64,000 bases of DNA. Source: Corbicula japonica. Lineage: Eukaryota; Mollusca; Bivalvia; Venerida; Cyrenidae. Positions 20,729-32,682 of this stretch are shown here, one piece after another. The notes below the pieces were generated by a model. It did not search any database, had not been told where the DNA came from, and worked only from the letters and a program-made list of their open reading frames with translations. The DNA lies in the NCBI GenBank assembly GCA_038501625.1, contig JAZAYU010000003.1, forward strand, positions 4,788,796 to 4,852,795, given 5' to 3'. The position numbers and the translations under genes were made by a program. How positions within the stretch are numbered: the stretch's first letter is position 1; each line of letters opens with the position of its first letter.

Positions 20729-21854
20729 ATCATAACGCTATAGAACTCGAGTGGGACGAGCTCGGACGCCGCGTTTGACAGACGTCAGGTCAGTAGATTG
20801 AGAATACGTTTGATATAGTGCATCAACGCGAACCACGGACATACCACGACGTTTTTTTCCATTTGATTTAACAAATAAATCGGCCGTACTGATCTTATTT
20901 TGTTTGACTATCTGCAGATCTGCACTGTAACTTTCAGTTTACAATTGGTAGCATTTGTTTCGTGTTTTACCATAAAAACGGAATTTAAACAGCAAAAGAT
21001 TTTTTAAATTTTAACGACTAATGATTAAGTTACAGTGCATGATTCTTTTATTAAAGTGTTTAATATAGGTAAAGTAGTGCATTTCTTTGTTTAATTTGTT
21101 TCTAACTTAACAGTTTTATATAAATCTATTGACAGACTGCTTTATTATTCAGTTTATTCAAATATTGAAAACTTGAGTGTTTGCTATGGTAACATGTGTC
21201 ATGATGAATACTTGACAGACATATTTTCATGCATAACAATGAATGCAGTTTACAATAAACTTCAAATCTTGACTTTTAATGATGAGCAAATATTAATTTT
21301 ATTTGTACAAATGTTCAAAAGTTCATGTTATAACGGACTGCATTGATAAATTGCTGTTGCAACTGTTGACCTAGTTCAACCCCTTCTAGCTCTTATCATC
21401 GCACTAGTACAGGGTCAGTCATAGGGGAGACCGGGGATAGTTGTTACACTTTTAGCATTTTTCAGAATTGTGACTGTTTCAGTTGTGCGAAAGTAATGTA
21501 CATAGTGGCAATTAAAACCATAGGAAGTTAATTTTAATATAAAATTAGACCGATTACAGTATATAAACTGAATTCATAAAAAAAACAATTTTTCGTAAGT
21601 AGACTAAAGTGTAACAACTCACCCCGGTCGTGGGGCATGTTGTTACAGGTCTCGGGGTAAAATGTTACAATAGCTCTGGGTACAATATGTAACATAATCA
21701 GATACATAACAGTGAATTTTTTAACAACGGTTTCATTCAAAGACGTGAAAATTGTTTAGAATATGATTTTTGATAAAAACATGCATGTTGTTTCATAAAT
21801 ATAGTCACTGTGGATGTTAAGTTGGAAAGTCGCAAACGTTTCAATAAGGCATAC
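20729..21854. other. Unannotated, with one isolated satellite-like unit
   Basis: At about 21379-21425 a lone diverged relative of the 50-bp unit occurs: CCCCTTCTAGCTCTTATCAT, then CGCACTAGTACAGGGTCAG. No gene recognised. Confidence 0.5.
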
Positions 21855-24800
21855 ATTTACTCCAGCCCGGTCTGGCTGTTATCGTCGCTGGAGTACAGAG
21901 TCAGTCATAGTCCAGCCCCGTCTGGTTGTTATCATCGCTGGAGTACAGAGTCAGTCATAGTCCAGCCCCGTCTGGCTGTTATCATCGCTGGAGTACAGTC
22001 AGTCCTAGTTCAGCCCCGTCTAGCTGTTATCATCGCTCTAGTACAGAGTCAGTCCTAGTCCAGCCCCGTCTGGTTGTTATCATCGCTGGAGTACAGAGTC
22101 AGTCATAGTCCAGCCCCGTCTGGCTGTTATCGTCGCTCTAGTACAGAGTCTGAGTCATAGTCCAGCCCCGTCTGGTTGTTATCGTCGCTCTAGTACAGAG
22201 TCAGTCATAGTCCAGCCCCGTCCTGGTTGTTATCATCGCTGGAGTACAGAGTCAGTCCTAGTCCAGGCCCGTCTGGTTGTTATCATCGCTGAAGTACAGA
22301 GTCAGTCATAGTCCAGCCCCGTCTGGTTGTTATCATCGCTGGAGTACAGAGTCAGTCCTAGTCCAGGCCCGTCTGGTTGTTATCATCGCTCTAGTACAGA
22401 GTCAGTCCTAGTCCAGCCCCGTCTGGTTGTTATCATCGCTCTAGTACAGAGTCAGTCATAGTCCAGCCCCGTCTGGTTGTTATCGTCGCTCTAGTACAGA
22501 GTCAATCATAGTCCAGCCCCGTCTGGCTGTTATCATCGCTGGAGTACAGAGTCAGTCATAGTCCAGCCCCGTCTGGTTGTTATCATCGCTCTAGTACAGA
22601 GTCAGTCATAGTCCAGCCCCGTCTGGTTGTTATCATCGCTCTAGTACAGAGTCAGTCATAGTCCAGCCCCGTCTGGTTGTTATCATCGCTCTAGTACAGA
22701 GTCAGTCATAGTCCAGCCCCGTCTGGTTATCATCGCTGAAGTACAGAGTCAGTCATAGTCCAGCCCCGTCTGGCTGTTATCATCGCTCTAGTACAGAGTC
22801 AGTCATAGTCCAGCCCCGTCTGGCTGTTATCGTCGCTCTAGTACAGAGTCAGTCCTAGTCCAGCCCCGTCTTTTATCATCGCTCTAGTACAGAGTCAGTC
22901 CTAGTCCAGCCCCGTCTGGTTGTTATCGTGGCTCTAGTACAGAGTCAGTCCTAGTCCAGCCCCGTCTGTTATCATCGCTCTAGTACAGAGTCAGTCCTAG
23001 TCCAGCCCCGTCTGATTGTTATCGTCGCTCTAGTACAGAGTCAGTCCTAGTCCAGCCCCGTCTGTTATCATCGCTCTAGTACAGAGTCAGTCCTAGTTCC
23101 AGCCCCAGGTCTGATTGTTATCGTCGCTCTAGTACAGAGTCAGTCATAGTCCAGCCCCGTCTGGCTGTTATCGTCGCTGAAGTACAGAGTCAGTCATAGT
23201 CCAGCCCCGTCTGGTTGTTATCATCGCTGGAGTACAGAGTCAGTCATAGTCCAGCCCCGTCTGGTTGTTATCATCGCTGGAGTACAGAGTCAGTCATAGT
23301 CCAGCCCCGTCTGGTTGTTATCGTCGCTCTAGTACAGAGTCAGTCATAGTCCAGCCCCGTCTGGCTGTTATCATCGCTGGAGTACAGAGTCAGTCATAGT
23401 CAGCCCCGTCTGGCTGTTATCGTCGCTCTAGTACAGAGTCAGTCATAGTCCAGACTCGTCTGGCTGTTATCATCGCTCTAGTACAGAGTCAGTCATAGTC
23501 CAGCCCCGACTGGCTGTTATCATCGCTCTAGTACAGAGTCAGTCATAGTCCAAGCCCTTCTCGCTGTTATCGTCGCTGGAGTACAGAGTCCAGTCCAGCC
23601 CCGTCTTGTTGTTATCATCGCAGGAGTACAGAGTCAGTCATAGTCCAGGTCCGTCTGGTTGTTATCATCGCTGGAGTACAGAGTCAGTCCTAGTCCAGCC
23701 CCGTCTGGTTGTTATCGTCGCTCTAGTACAGAGTCATTCATTGGCAGCCCCTTCTGGCTGTTATCGTCGCTGGAGTATAGAGTCCAGTCCAGCCCCGTCT
23801 GGCTGTTATCATCGCTGGAGTACATTCAGTCATAGTCCAGCCCCGTCTTGTTGTTATCATTGCTGAGTACCGAGTCAGTCCTAGTCAAGCCCCGTCTGGT
23901 TGTTATCATCGCTCTAGTACAGAGTCAGTCATAGTCCAGCCCCGTCTGGTTGTTATCATCGCTCTAGTACAGAGTCAGTCATAGTCCAGCCCCGTCTGGT
24001 TGTAATCATCGCTAGAGTACAGAGTCAGTCATAGTCCAGCCCCGTCTGGTTGTTATCATCGCTGGAGTACAGAGTCAGTCCTAGTCCAGCCCCGTCTGGT
24101 TGTTATCATCGCTGGAGTACAGAGTCAGTCATAGTCAAGCCCCGTCTGGTTGTTATCATCGCTGGAGTGCAGAGTCAGTCCTAGTCCAGATCCGTCTGGT
24201 TGTTATCATCGCTGGAGTACAGAGTCAGTCATAGTCCAGCCCCGTCTGGTTGTTATCATCGCTGGAGTACAGAGTCAGTCCTAGTCCAGCCCCGTCTGGT
24301 TGTTATCATCGCTGGAGTACAGAGTCAGTCATAGTCAAGCCCCGTCTGGTTGTTATCATCGCTGTAGTGCAGAGTCAGTCCTTGTCCATATCCTTCTGGT
24401 TGTTATCATCGCTGGAGTACAGAGTCAGTCAAAGTCCAGCCCCGTCTGGTTGTTATCATCGCTGGAGTACATAGTCAGTCCTCGTCCAGCCCCGTCTGGT
24501 TGTTATCATCGCTGGAGTACAGAGTCAGTCATAGTCAAGCCCCGTCTGGTTGTTATCATCGCTCTAGTACAGAGTCAGTCATAGTCCAGTCCCGTCTGGT
24601 TGTTATCATCGCTGGAGTACAGAGTCAGTCATAGTCCAGCCCCGTCTGGTTGTTATCATCGCTGGAGTACAGAGTCAGTCCTAGTCCAGCCCCGTCTGGT
24701 TGTTATCATTTCTGGAGTACAGAGTCAGTCCTAGTCCAGCCCCGTCTGGTTGTTATCATCGCTGGAGTACAGAGTCAGTCCAAGTTCAGCCCCGTCTGGC

Positions 24801-25335
24801 TGTTATCATCGCTGGAGTACAGAGTCAGTCATAGTCAGCCCCATCTGGCTGTTATCATCGCTGGAGTACAGAGTCAGTCATAGTCAGCGCCGTCTGGCTG
24901 TTATCATCGCTGGAGTACAGTCAATCATAGTCAGCCCCGTCTGGCTGTTATCATCGCTGGAGTACAGAGTCAGTCCTAGTCAGCCCCATCTGGCTGTTAT
25001 CATCGCTGTAGTACAGAGTCAGTCCTAGTCCAGCCCCGTCTGGCTGTTATCATCGCTGGAGTACAGAGTCAGTCCAAGTCCAGCCCCGTCTGGCTGTTAT
25101 CATCGCTGGAGTACAGAGTCAGTCCTAGTCCAGCCCCGTCTGGTAGTTATCATCGCTGGAGTACAGTCAGTCCTAGTCCAGCCCCTTCTGGCTGTTATCA
25201 TCGCTGGAGTACAGAGTCAGTCCTAGTCCAGCCCCGTCTGGCTGTTATCATCGCTGGAGTACAGTCAGTCCAATTCCAGCCCCGTCTGGCAGTTATCACA
25301 TCTGGAGTACAGAGTCAGTCCTAGTTCAGCTAGAG
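21855..25335. repeat. Satellite block 1: 50-bp units, about 70 copies
   Basis: The unit is TCCAGCCCCGTCTGGTTGTT followed by ATCATCGCTGGAGTACAGAG and TCAGTCATAG. Variants alternate at GCTGG/GCTCT, TGGTT/TGGCT, ATC/GTC and CATAG/CCTAG. Some units are 46-49 bp through short deletions. All ORFs here arise from frame rotation of a stop-poor repeat and are not genes. Confidence 0.98.
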
Positions 25336-25735
25336 TACAGAGAACGTCCCTAGTCCTCCCGTCTAGCTGTTATTAGCAGCTTAAGTGCGGAGTACGGACC
25401 TAGTCCTGCTCGTCTAGCTGTTATCAGCGGCTGAAGTACGGAGTACGCACCTAGTTGATCCCGTCTAGCTGTTATCAGCAGCTGGAGTACGGAGTACGGA
25501 CATAGTATTGCTCGTCTAGCTGTTATCAGCGGCTGAAGTGCGGAGTACGGACCTAGTTGACCCCGTCTTGCTGTTTCAGCGGCTGAAATACGGAGTACGG
25601 ACCTAGTCCTGCTCGTCTAGCTGTTTGTAGCCGCTGAAGTACGAAGTATGGACCTAGTCCTGCCCGTCTAGCTGTTATCAGCGGCAGAAATACGGAGTAC
25701 GGACCTAGTTGACCCCGTCTCGCCGATCAGAAGCT
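25336..25735. repeat. Satellite block 2: transitional units of about 51 bp
   Basis: Units such as CTCGTCTAGCTGTTATCAGC, then GGCTGAAGTACGGAGTACGG and ACCTAGTCCTG combine the 5' half of block 1 (GTCT.GCTGTTATC) with the 3' half of block 3 (GTACGGACCTAGTCCTG). About eight irregular copies. Confidence 0.9.
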
Positions 25736-27385
25736 GGAGTACGTATGGACCTAGTGCTGTCCGTCTAGCAGATCAGAAGCTGGAGTACGTACGGACCTAG
25801 TCATGTCCGTCTAGCAGATCAGAAGCTGGAGTACGTAAGGACCTACTCCTGTCCGTCTAGCAGATCAGAAGCTGGAGTACGTGCGGACCTATTTCTGTCC
25901 GTCTAGCAGATCAGAAGCTGGAGTACGTACGGACCTAGTCCTGTCCGTCTGGCCGATCAGAAGCTGGAGTACGTAAGGACCTAGTCCTGTCGGTCAAGCT
26001 GATTAGAAGCTGGAGTACGTACGGACCTAGTCCTGTCCGTCTCGCCGATCAGAAGCTGGAGTACGTTCGGACCTAGTCCTGTCCGTCTAGCTGATCAGAA
26101 GCCGGACCTAGTCCTGTCCGTCTAGCCGATAACAAGCTGGAGTACGTACGGACCTAGTCCTGTCCGTCTCGCTGATCAGAAGCTGGAGTACGTACGGACC
26201 TAGTCCTGTCCGTCTCGCTGATCAGAAGCTGGAGTACGTACGGACCTAGTCCTGTCCGTCTCGCTGATCAGAAGCTAGAGTACGTACGGACCTAGTCCTG
26301 TCCGTCTAGCCGATCAGAAGCTGGAGTACGTACGGACCTAGTCCTGTCCGTCTAGCTGATCGGAAGCTGGAGTACGTAAGGACCTAGTCCTGTCCGTCTA
26401 GCCGATCAGAAGCTGGAGTACGTACGGACCTAGTCCTGTCCGTCTAGCAGATCAGAAGCTGGAGTACGTAAGGACCTAATCCTGTCCGTCTAGCCGATCA
26501 GACAAGCTGGAGTACGTACTGACCTAGTCCTGTCCGTCTGGCCGATCAGAAGCTGGAGTACGTACGGACCTAGTCCTGTCCGTCTAGCCGATCAGAAGCT
26601 GGAGTACGTACGGACCTAGTCCTGTCCGTCTAGCAGATCAGAAGCTGGAGTACGTACGGACCTAGTCCTGTCCGTCTAGCCGATAACAAGCTGGAGTACG
26701 TACGGACCTAGTCCTGTCCGTCTCGCTGATCAGAAGCTGGAGTACGTACGGACCTAGTCCTGTCCGTCTAGCTGAACGGAAGCTGGAGAACGTACGGACC
26801 TAGTCCTGTCCGTCTCGCTGATCAGAAGCTGGGGTACGTAAGGACCTAGTCCTGTCCGTCTAGCCGATAACAAGCTGGAGTACGTACGGACTTAGTCCTG
26901 TCCGTCTAGCCGATCAGAAGCTGGAGTACGTACGGACCTAGTCCTGTCCGTCTAGCCGATCAGAAGCTGGAGTACGTACGGACCTAGTCCTGTCCGTCTA
27001 GCCGATCAGAAGCTGGAGTACGTACGGACCTAGTCCTGTCCGTCTAGCAGATCAGAAGCTGGAGTACGTAAGGACCTAGTCCTGTCCGTCTAGCAGATCA
27101 GAAGCTGGAGTACGTAAGGACCTACTCCTGTCCGTCTAGCAGATCGGAAGCTGGAGTACGTAAGGACCTAGTCCTGTCCGTCTCGCTGATCAGAAGCTGG
27201 AGTACGTACGGAGCTAGTCCTGTCCGTCTAGCTGAACGGAAGCTGGAGTACGTAAGGACCTAGTCCTGTCCGTTTCGCTGATCAGAAGCTGGAGTACGTA
27301 CGGACCTAGTCCTGTCCGTCTAGCTGAACGGAAGCTGGAGTACGTACGGACCTAGTCCTGTCCGTCTAGCCGATCAAAAGCTGAG
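25736..27385. repeat. Satellite block 3: 46-bp units, about 36 copies
   Basis: The unit is TGTCCGTCTAGCCGATCAGA followed by AGCTGGAGTACGTACGGACC and TAGTCC. It includes GTACGTAC and, in many units, CTGATCAG palindromes. Small variants (GCCGATCAG, GCTGAACGG, GCCGATAAC) recur in a non-random order. Ends at GATCAAAAGCTGAGG. Confidence 0.97.
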
Positions 27386-30300
27386 GTCAGGAACGGTATG
27401 CGCTACCTGCCGAACCTTATGGTCGCGTAGGCCAAAAAAAAAACATGATGCTTCACAAATTATGGATCCGTTCTTAAATAAAGAAAAAAGTTAACCAGAC
27501 TTCACGAAAAGTATTAGGGAAAATTGTCCGATGCGAAAGAAGTTTGCTGGCAATGTTTCTGCTAAAATTGTACATCTTTGTAAGAATGACAACCTAGTTT
27601 AAATACAAATTTGTTAAACCAGCCATAAGGTTAAACTGGAACAACTCGACAGGAAAAGTTCGACAAATATTGACTCTGATCTCATATTAGTTCATTGTTA
27701 TTAACTCGGAATTAAACACTGTGCTATTGCAAAGCCGGATCAAGGAAATGGTTTTCTTTCCATGGAAACAAATTGATATTTTTTGCTAACTAGATTTTTA
27801 AGTGCTATGAACTCCGTGGCTGACACGACAAAATATTAAATCATGCAGTTTTGACATTTTTAAGGTAATGTCTCGTATTTTATATATTTTCTGGTTTTGT
27901 TTCAATGAGATGTCTTTATGTTGTAGTGAAAAGAAGAAAATCTTTGATGTAAAATGAAATTCAGTTACTTGGCAGAAGATCCTAAAAGAGAGATGAGGCC
28001 TGTCTATGAACTATAGCTTGTCGTTGTTAAATTTGGAGGGTGGAAGGAATTTCAAGATTTCAACAAATCAAAGACAATGTAACAAGCATCGAAAATTAAC
28101 AATCATCGAATTAGTATTTCGAATAACTTTAGTGTGACGCAAATCTGATATTAATGTTTTTAGAAAAGAAAGCTAAATTAACATGCGCGCACGCACACGC
28201 ACAGACGCACACACACGCACAAATAATCACTCATTTCTCAATAAAGGACGCGTCAAGTGCTGCGACAAAAATGTTATAAATGAGAATGTGACTGTGAAAC
28301 AAAAAAGATACCTCAATCAGATGTTACTCCCGCATAAATGGGACAATGGAAACGTGGAAGAGCTCTAATACTCCCAATAAAAAGCTCACTCAGATAGAAT
28401 GTTCCCGGCCGAACCTCGCGCACGTTAACAAAACTTAAAAGCACTATTCTACAATCAATCCCACAAGATGAATTTTTGAGAAGAAGATAATGAGACGCAT
28501 TTGTTTCACAACCACTTTTACACTTTTACCAGTACTTTATTGATAAACTTTTTGTGAAAGGTGTATTTGTATTTGTTCCAGAAGCGTTAAAATTGTGTAT
28601 AAACAACATCAAATAGTATCCCAAAATTTCACAAATCGCAGATGATGATAAAAAGTTGTCATACATTACTTTATTTATCTGTATCCGAGCACAAAGAGCA
28701 CATGTTGAGCTGTGAGGATTGTTTGATTTATGTTGTTTGATCGTCATTAACAACAGCATTTCATAGATATGGCTCGTTTCTGAGTACTTTTACATAAACG
28801 TGGTCGATTTCGTTTATAAGAAAACTTGTGTTTTTCAATATCTTATATGTTCTGTTTTCATTCAATAATATGATGTTTGCCATATATCTACCAACTTTTA
28901 GCTTTCAGTTAGCAAAAATGAACTCAATATGATGAATTTTCCAACACCGCCTATTCTGGTAAGCGTTTGCGGCCAAAGCGGCTAAACCTAAGAATTCACT
29001 TCTTGCAAATAAAAATTGAAAAACATCAAATTTCTCAAAAACATGATTATGAATAATAGTAAAACATCTCAACTACTTAAAGCAACTTACTTTTTGAGCT
29101 GACATATGCAAAATGGGCCACACAGGGTATCAAATGTGGCATTTTTAAGGCAAAAATAGTTAAAATTGACCCCAAACCTAATCAAAACCCAATTTTGCCT
29201 CCTGTAACACAGTTATTTTGATTTTTTACTTTCAAATTTGCTTTAAATTGATCAGCACTCAATTTTAGTGGAAAATAACATTGCAGACAATATAAATATT
29301 CAAATGCTGCCCTCCACTTGTACTTCTTATAGGTGTAAGACCTGTAAATAGACTTTCCTATATAAACTATAGTAAACATGACATGTTTTAAAAAGGCTGG
29401 CAATCATAGCTGGTACCATTTGAATAAGGGCTAACTTACATGCTTTTGAAGCTAAGTGTTTCTACTGTCTATTTCCAGCAAGAAAAGTAGGGGTCATGTA
29501 TCAATTAACAGAGATTTGACACCTTGAAACCGGTGGTCTGTTTTTTTCACTTCTGTGTGAACTTCAAAACTGTTTTATATATGCCATCCTAAAACCAGGG
29601 CCTTTTTTCATATACTGCATTTCCAAACATAAATTTGCTATCAATGTGTCAGTAAAAGCATGTCATTTACTAAACATGTTCCTTTCAGGCCATACTAGCC
29701 ATTTAATGCCCCCAAAGGGCAAAAAATTGGGACAATTTAGTGTCAGCCATTGTCTGACTAGCCCGCGTAGGAACATCCGGTGGACTATTTACAAGTAATT
29801 AGCCATAATTATGCGGCGACGCTGTTATGCGGCGTTACAACTTGCAGTTGTTGATTGCATAATAAGTAACAAGTAAACTTCGCAAGTAAGAAAGACAACT
29901 CTGTCAGCCATATCTCATTGCTCTCCGAAAACTTAGACGAGTTTAACTAGAATTAAAATGAAATCGACCTGTTTATAATTGTGCTTTAGGAGGAAACAGG
30001 AAGCATTGATAGAGCAACATATCTCCTCCAACGTGTTACTGTAACGATATCCAACAAATGCTTAACCCCGCGAATCTAGCCAGACCCGGCATCCAGAGTT
30101 ATGATTAATTACTGTGATGATAGATGGAAAGATTGAAAAGAACCGAAGACATGAAGCCAGCTAATGATGTTTGTGAAATATTCTGTCAAGAACCGACGAG
30201 AACATGAAATTCTTTTCAGACGAAGCAGAATTCCACATTGGCTTGTACTGACACAGTTAGCAACATCACTTGTCGAATCCTCTAAGCTGATAGAAATATA

Positions 30301-30803
30301 CAGTTTCTTTTTAAATTTTTATGTCTATGTCAGTTCGTGCAAGTAGCCTGAAAAGAATAAAATAAAACTAACTTTTATGGACTCGTCTGCATGTTTCAGA
30401 ATATATTATTGTGTTATTAAAGAATACTAAAAGGGTGTATGCAGCTTTATTCAAATTAAGTTTATATGGAAATTACAGTGTTTTTGCCCATCCAATTGTT
30501 GCATAAGAAATAGTTAAAGTCTGGTATCATTTGTAAATCACCGATGTCATTTTGTATGCATTATAAATCCACAGAATTACCATATTTTCATTATTCTTCC
30601 ATTTTATCCAAAAGTAAAATTTGAAATATCAGTGTCCACGTGCAATTCCGGGATATTATAATATACATACAACAATTATAATAAGAGACAGAAACTCTTT
30701 CAAATATGGTTTCCTATTAAAATAAGTTATATACAAAACTGAATCATTTATAGGCTCCATCATGAGCTTTGAAGTTTTGGTTTTAGGAAGGAAATGCAAG
30801 GTT
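27386..30803. other. Long stretch without recognised gene
   Basis: A+T-rich. A short CA/CG-rich microsatellite lies at about 28182-28222. Small ORFs (60-77 codons) have no domain. No family A-D copy seen. Confidence 0.4.
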
Positions 30804-31473
30804 GGGGCGCGTTACGGGAAAACGTGTCTCCGAATAACTGGTGTGAAGGTTATAAAACTGAGCATGGAAACCAGTCTGAAATCTCAAGCATCTGATTGGC
30901 TGAAATGGCTGTCGGTCGCCATTTCAGCCAATCAGATGCTTGAGATTTGAGATTGTTTCCATGCACAGTTTTATAACCTTGAGCACTGGCATCATTGAGA
31001 TCATAAAGCTGCTTATTTTGTTTTTGTGTATTTAGATTTATTTATCGTCGCTACCGGAAGCACATATGATCTACGCCTCCGGAAGAGTGTAAGTCATTCC
31101 TTAGTCAGTTTAGGCCAATTACTGACACAGAATCGTCACTGGTTCTTAAAACAGTCCATAGTGGTTAGTCCATGGTTAATAGCACCACTAAACTGGACCA
31201 CGGTTTAAAGGACTATTAGTAATTTAGTGGGAGTAGCGGGGGATTGAACAAACGATCCATGGACTTAGAGGCAGACGCGCTATTCACAGATCTAATGAAT
31301 CGCTATATTATGTTTTTCGCTGAAAAAAAAACAACATTTGATAGAACAAATCTATAATAAATCACCAATTAGTTTTTTGGAAAATAATCGATAATTGATT
31401 TTATTTTCAATCAAGTAACAACTAAAATGTCAAAAAAATATCAACGAATACGCCCTTTCCCGTGGTATGCTCC
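30804..31473. mobile_element. Possible disrupted family B element containing a family A palindrome
   Basis: The left end GGGGCGCGTTACGGGAAAAC at 30804 and a right end ATGTCAAAAAAATATCAACG...CCCTTTCCCGTGGTATGCTCC at about 31419-31473 resemble family B termini. They are about 670 bp apart instead of about 250. The excess includes a full family A copy (30845-30985) and unrelated sequence. No target duplication. May be coincidence of two half-elements. Confidence 0.4.
30845..30985. repeat. Family A palindromic element (full copy)
   Basis: GAAGGTTATAAAACTGAGCA to CACAGTTTTATAACCTTGAG. The centre is CTGTCGGTCGCC, so central symmetry is slightly broken. Confidence 0.85.
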
Positions 31474-31856
31474 TTTTAATACTTCCTTGTAGGCGCATAT
31501 AAATTTTATTAGATTCGAATATGAATTATAATCCGAAATAAATGTAAAAGCGAATGGACTCCTTTTCTATTACAACTCAATTTATCTACAAATCGTAATT
31601 AACCCATGCCTGCCAAACGTTTTATTAAGAATATATAATCGGTTTTAGTATCATATTTCTTATTTTCTTATTCATACCTCAGGCGATATTATCCCCAAGA
31701 AAATGCAAATCGAGTGCACGTTACGTAATATGTCATTAACGCAGCGGTGAGCACGCGAGGTCTCTCCAGGTACAATCAGCATCATTATAAACAGTGCTAA
31801 TCTATGCAGTAAGTACCACAGCATTCGTAAATATTCGCACTTTGAAAACCCTGGTT

Positions 31857-31996
31857 GAAGGTTATAAAACTGAGCATGGAAACCAGTCTCAAATCTTAAG
31901 CATCTGATTGGCTGAAATGGCGACCAGTCGCCATTTCAGCCAATCAGATGCTTGAGATTTGAGACTGGTTTCCATGCTCAGTTTTATTACCTTGGG
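31857..31996. repeat. Family A palindromic element (full copy)
   Basis: GAAGGTTATAAAACTGAGCA to TGCTCAGTTTTATTACCTTG. Nearly perfect palindrome about centre GGCGACCAGTCGCC. It lies 590 bp upstream of the glutamate-receptor start codon. Confidence 0.88.
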
Positions 31997-32585
31997 CACC
32001 ATTTGTAGTTGAATTAAGCCAAAACCTACATAGATGTCGCAAAATTCGCTGGCTAAGTAAATATGGATTTTAGACCGTATAGTAAAATGGATTTAACGTG
32101 TATATGTTTTCAAAATAATTAATCTTGGATTTCTGACATATGACACGGATTAAGACAGTTTATCAATTAACAAGCGTTTTGCTGTATAAAATAAATCTTT
32201 GGAAAGAGAAAAACATACAACAGGGATATCGCTCCGTATCATCAAAATAAATGTCAAAACGCATTAGTAACATCTTGTTAAACGTTTGTTACGTCGGGAA
32301 GAAAACACAATAGACTAGAGTACTCTCCAATATTAAAATATGGAGGCATTTTGTGATTCTACATTCTATTGACCTCTTTTATTACCTTTGTTAAGATATT
32401 GTATACATTTGCATTTGGATTTCGGCGCGATGTTTATCATGGAATAGAATTTGCTGAAATAGTTTGTCGGCATGCAAGCGTATTTTAAATAAGTATATCT
32501 ATAGAGAAGAAGATAAGGGTGATTGGAGTTTGGAAGAAGTTCTGTGATTCCTTGGGGAGTGTATTATAATTAAACGTAGTGAAAA
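31997..32585 (+). other. 5' flank and presumed 5' UTR of the glutamate receptor gene
   Basis: No confident TATA box or initiator was chosen. An in-frame TGA at 32580-32582, two codons before the ATG, shows that this exon's reading frame does not extend upstream. Confidence 0.4.
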
Positions 32586-32682
32586 ATGCACGGAAATAAA
32601 GATTATTCGTCGAGGATTTTCCTTATAATTGCTGCCACATGGATATATTCCTCGCATGCACAGAATGAGAATTTCCGAGTTG
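32586..32682 (+). CDS. GRIK: Glutamate receptor exon 1: signal peptide
   Basis: 32 codons plus one base. Hydrophobic core IFLIIAATWIY at 11-21, probable cleavage after SSHA, then NENFRV leading into exon 2. The donor is G|GTAAGA in phase 1. An upstream in-frame stop fixes the start. Confidence 0.85.

Noticed and set aside
21810..25028. Many 60-94-codon ORFs with SGCYHRWSTESV repeats
   Set aside because: Translations of the 50-bp satellite in rotating frames; stop-poor repeat, not proteins.
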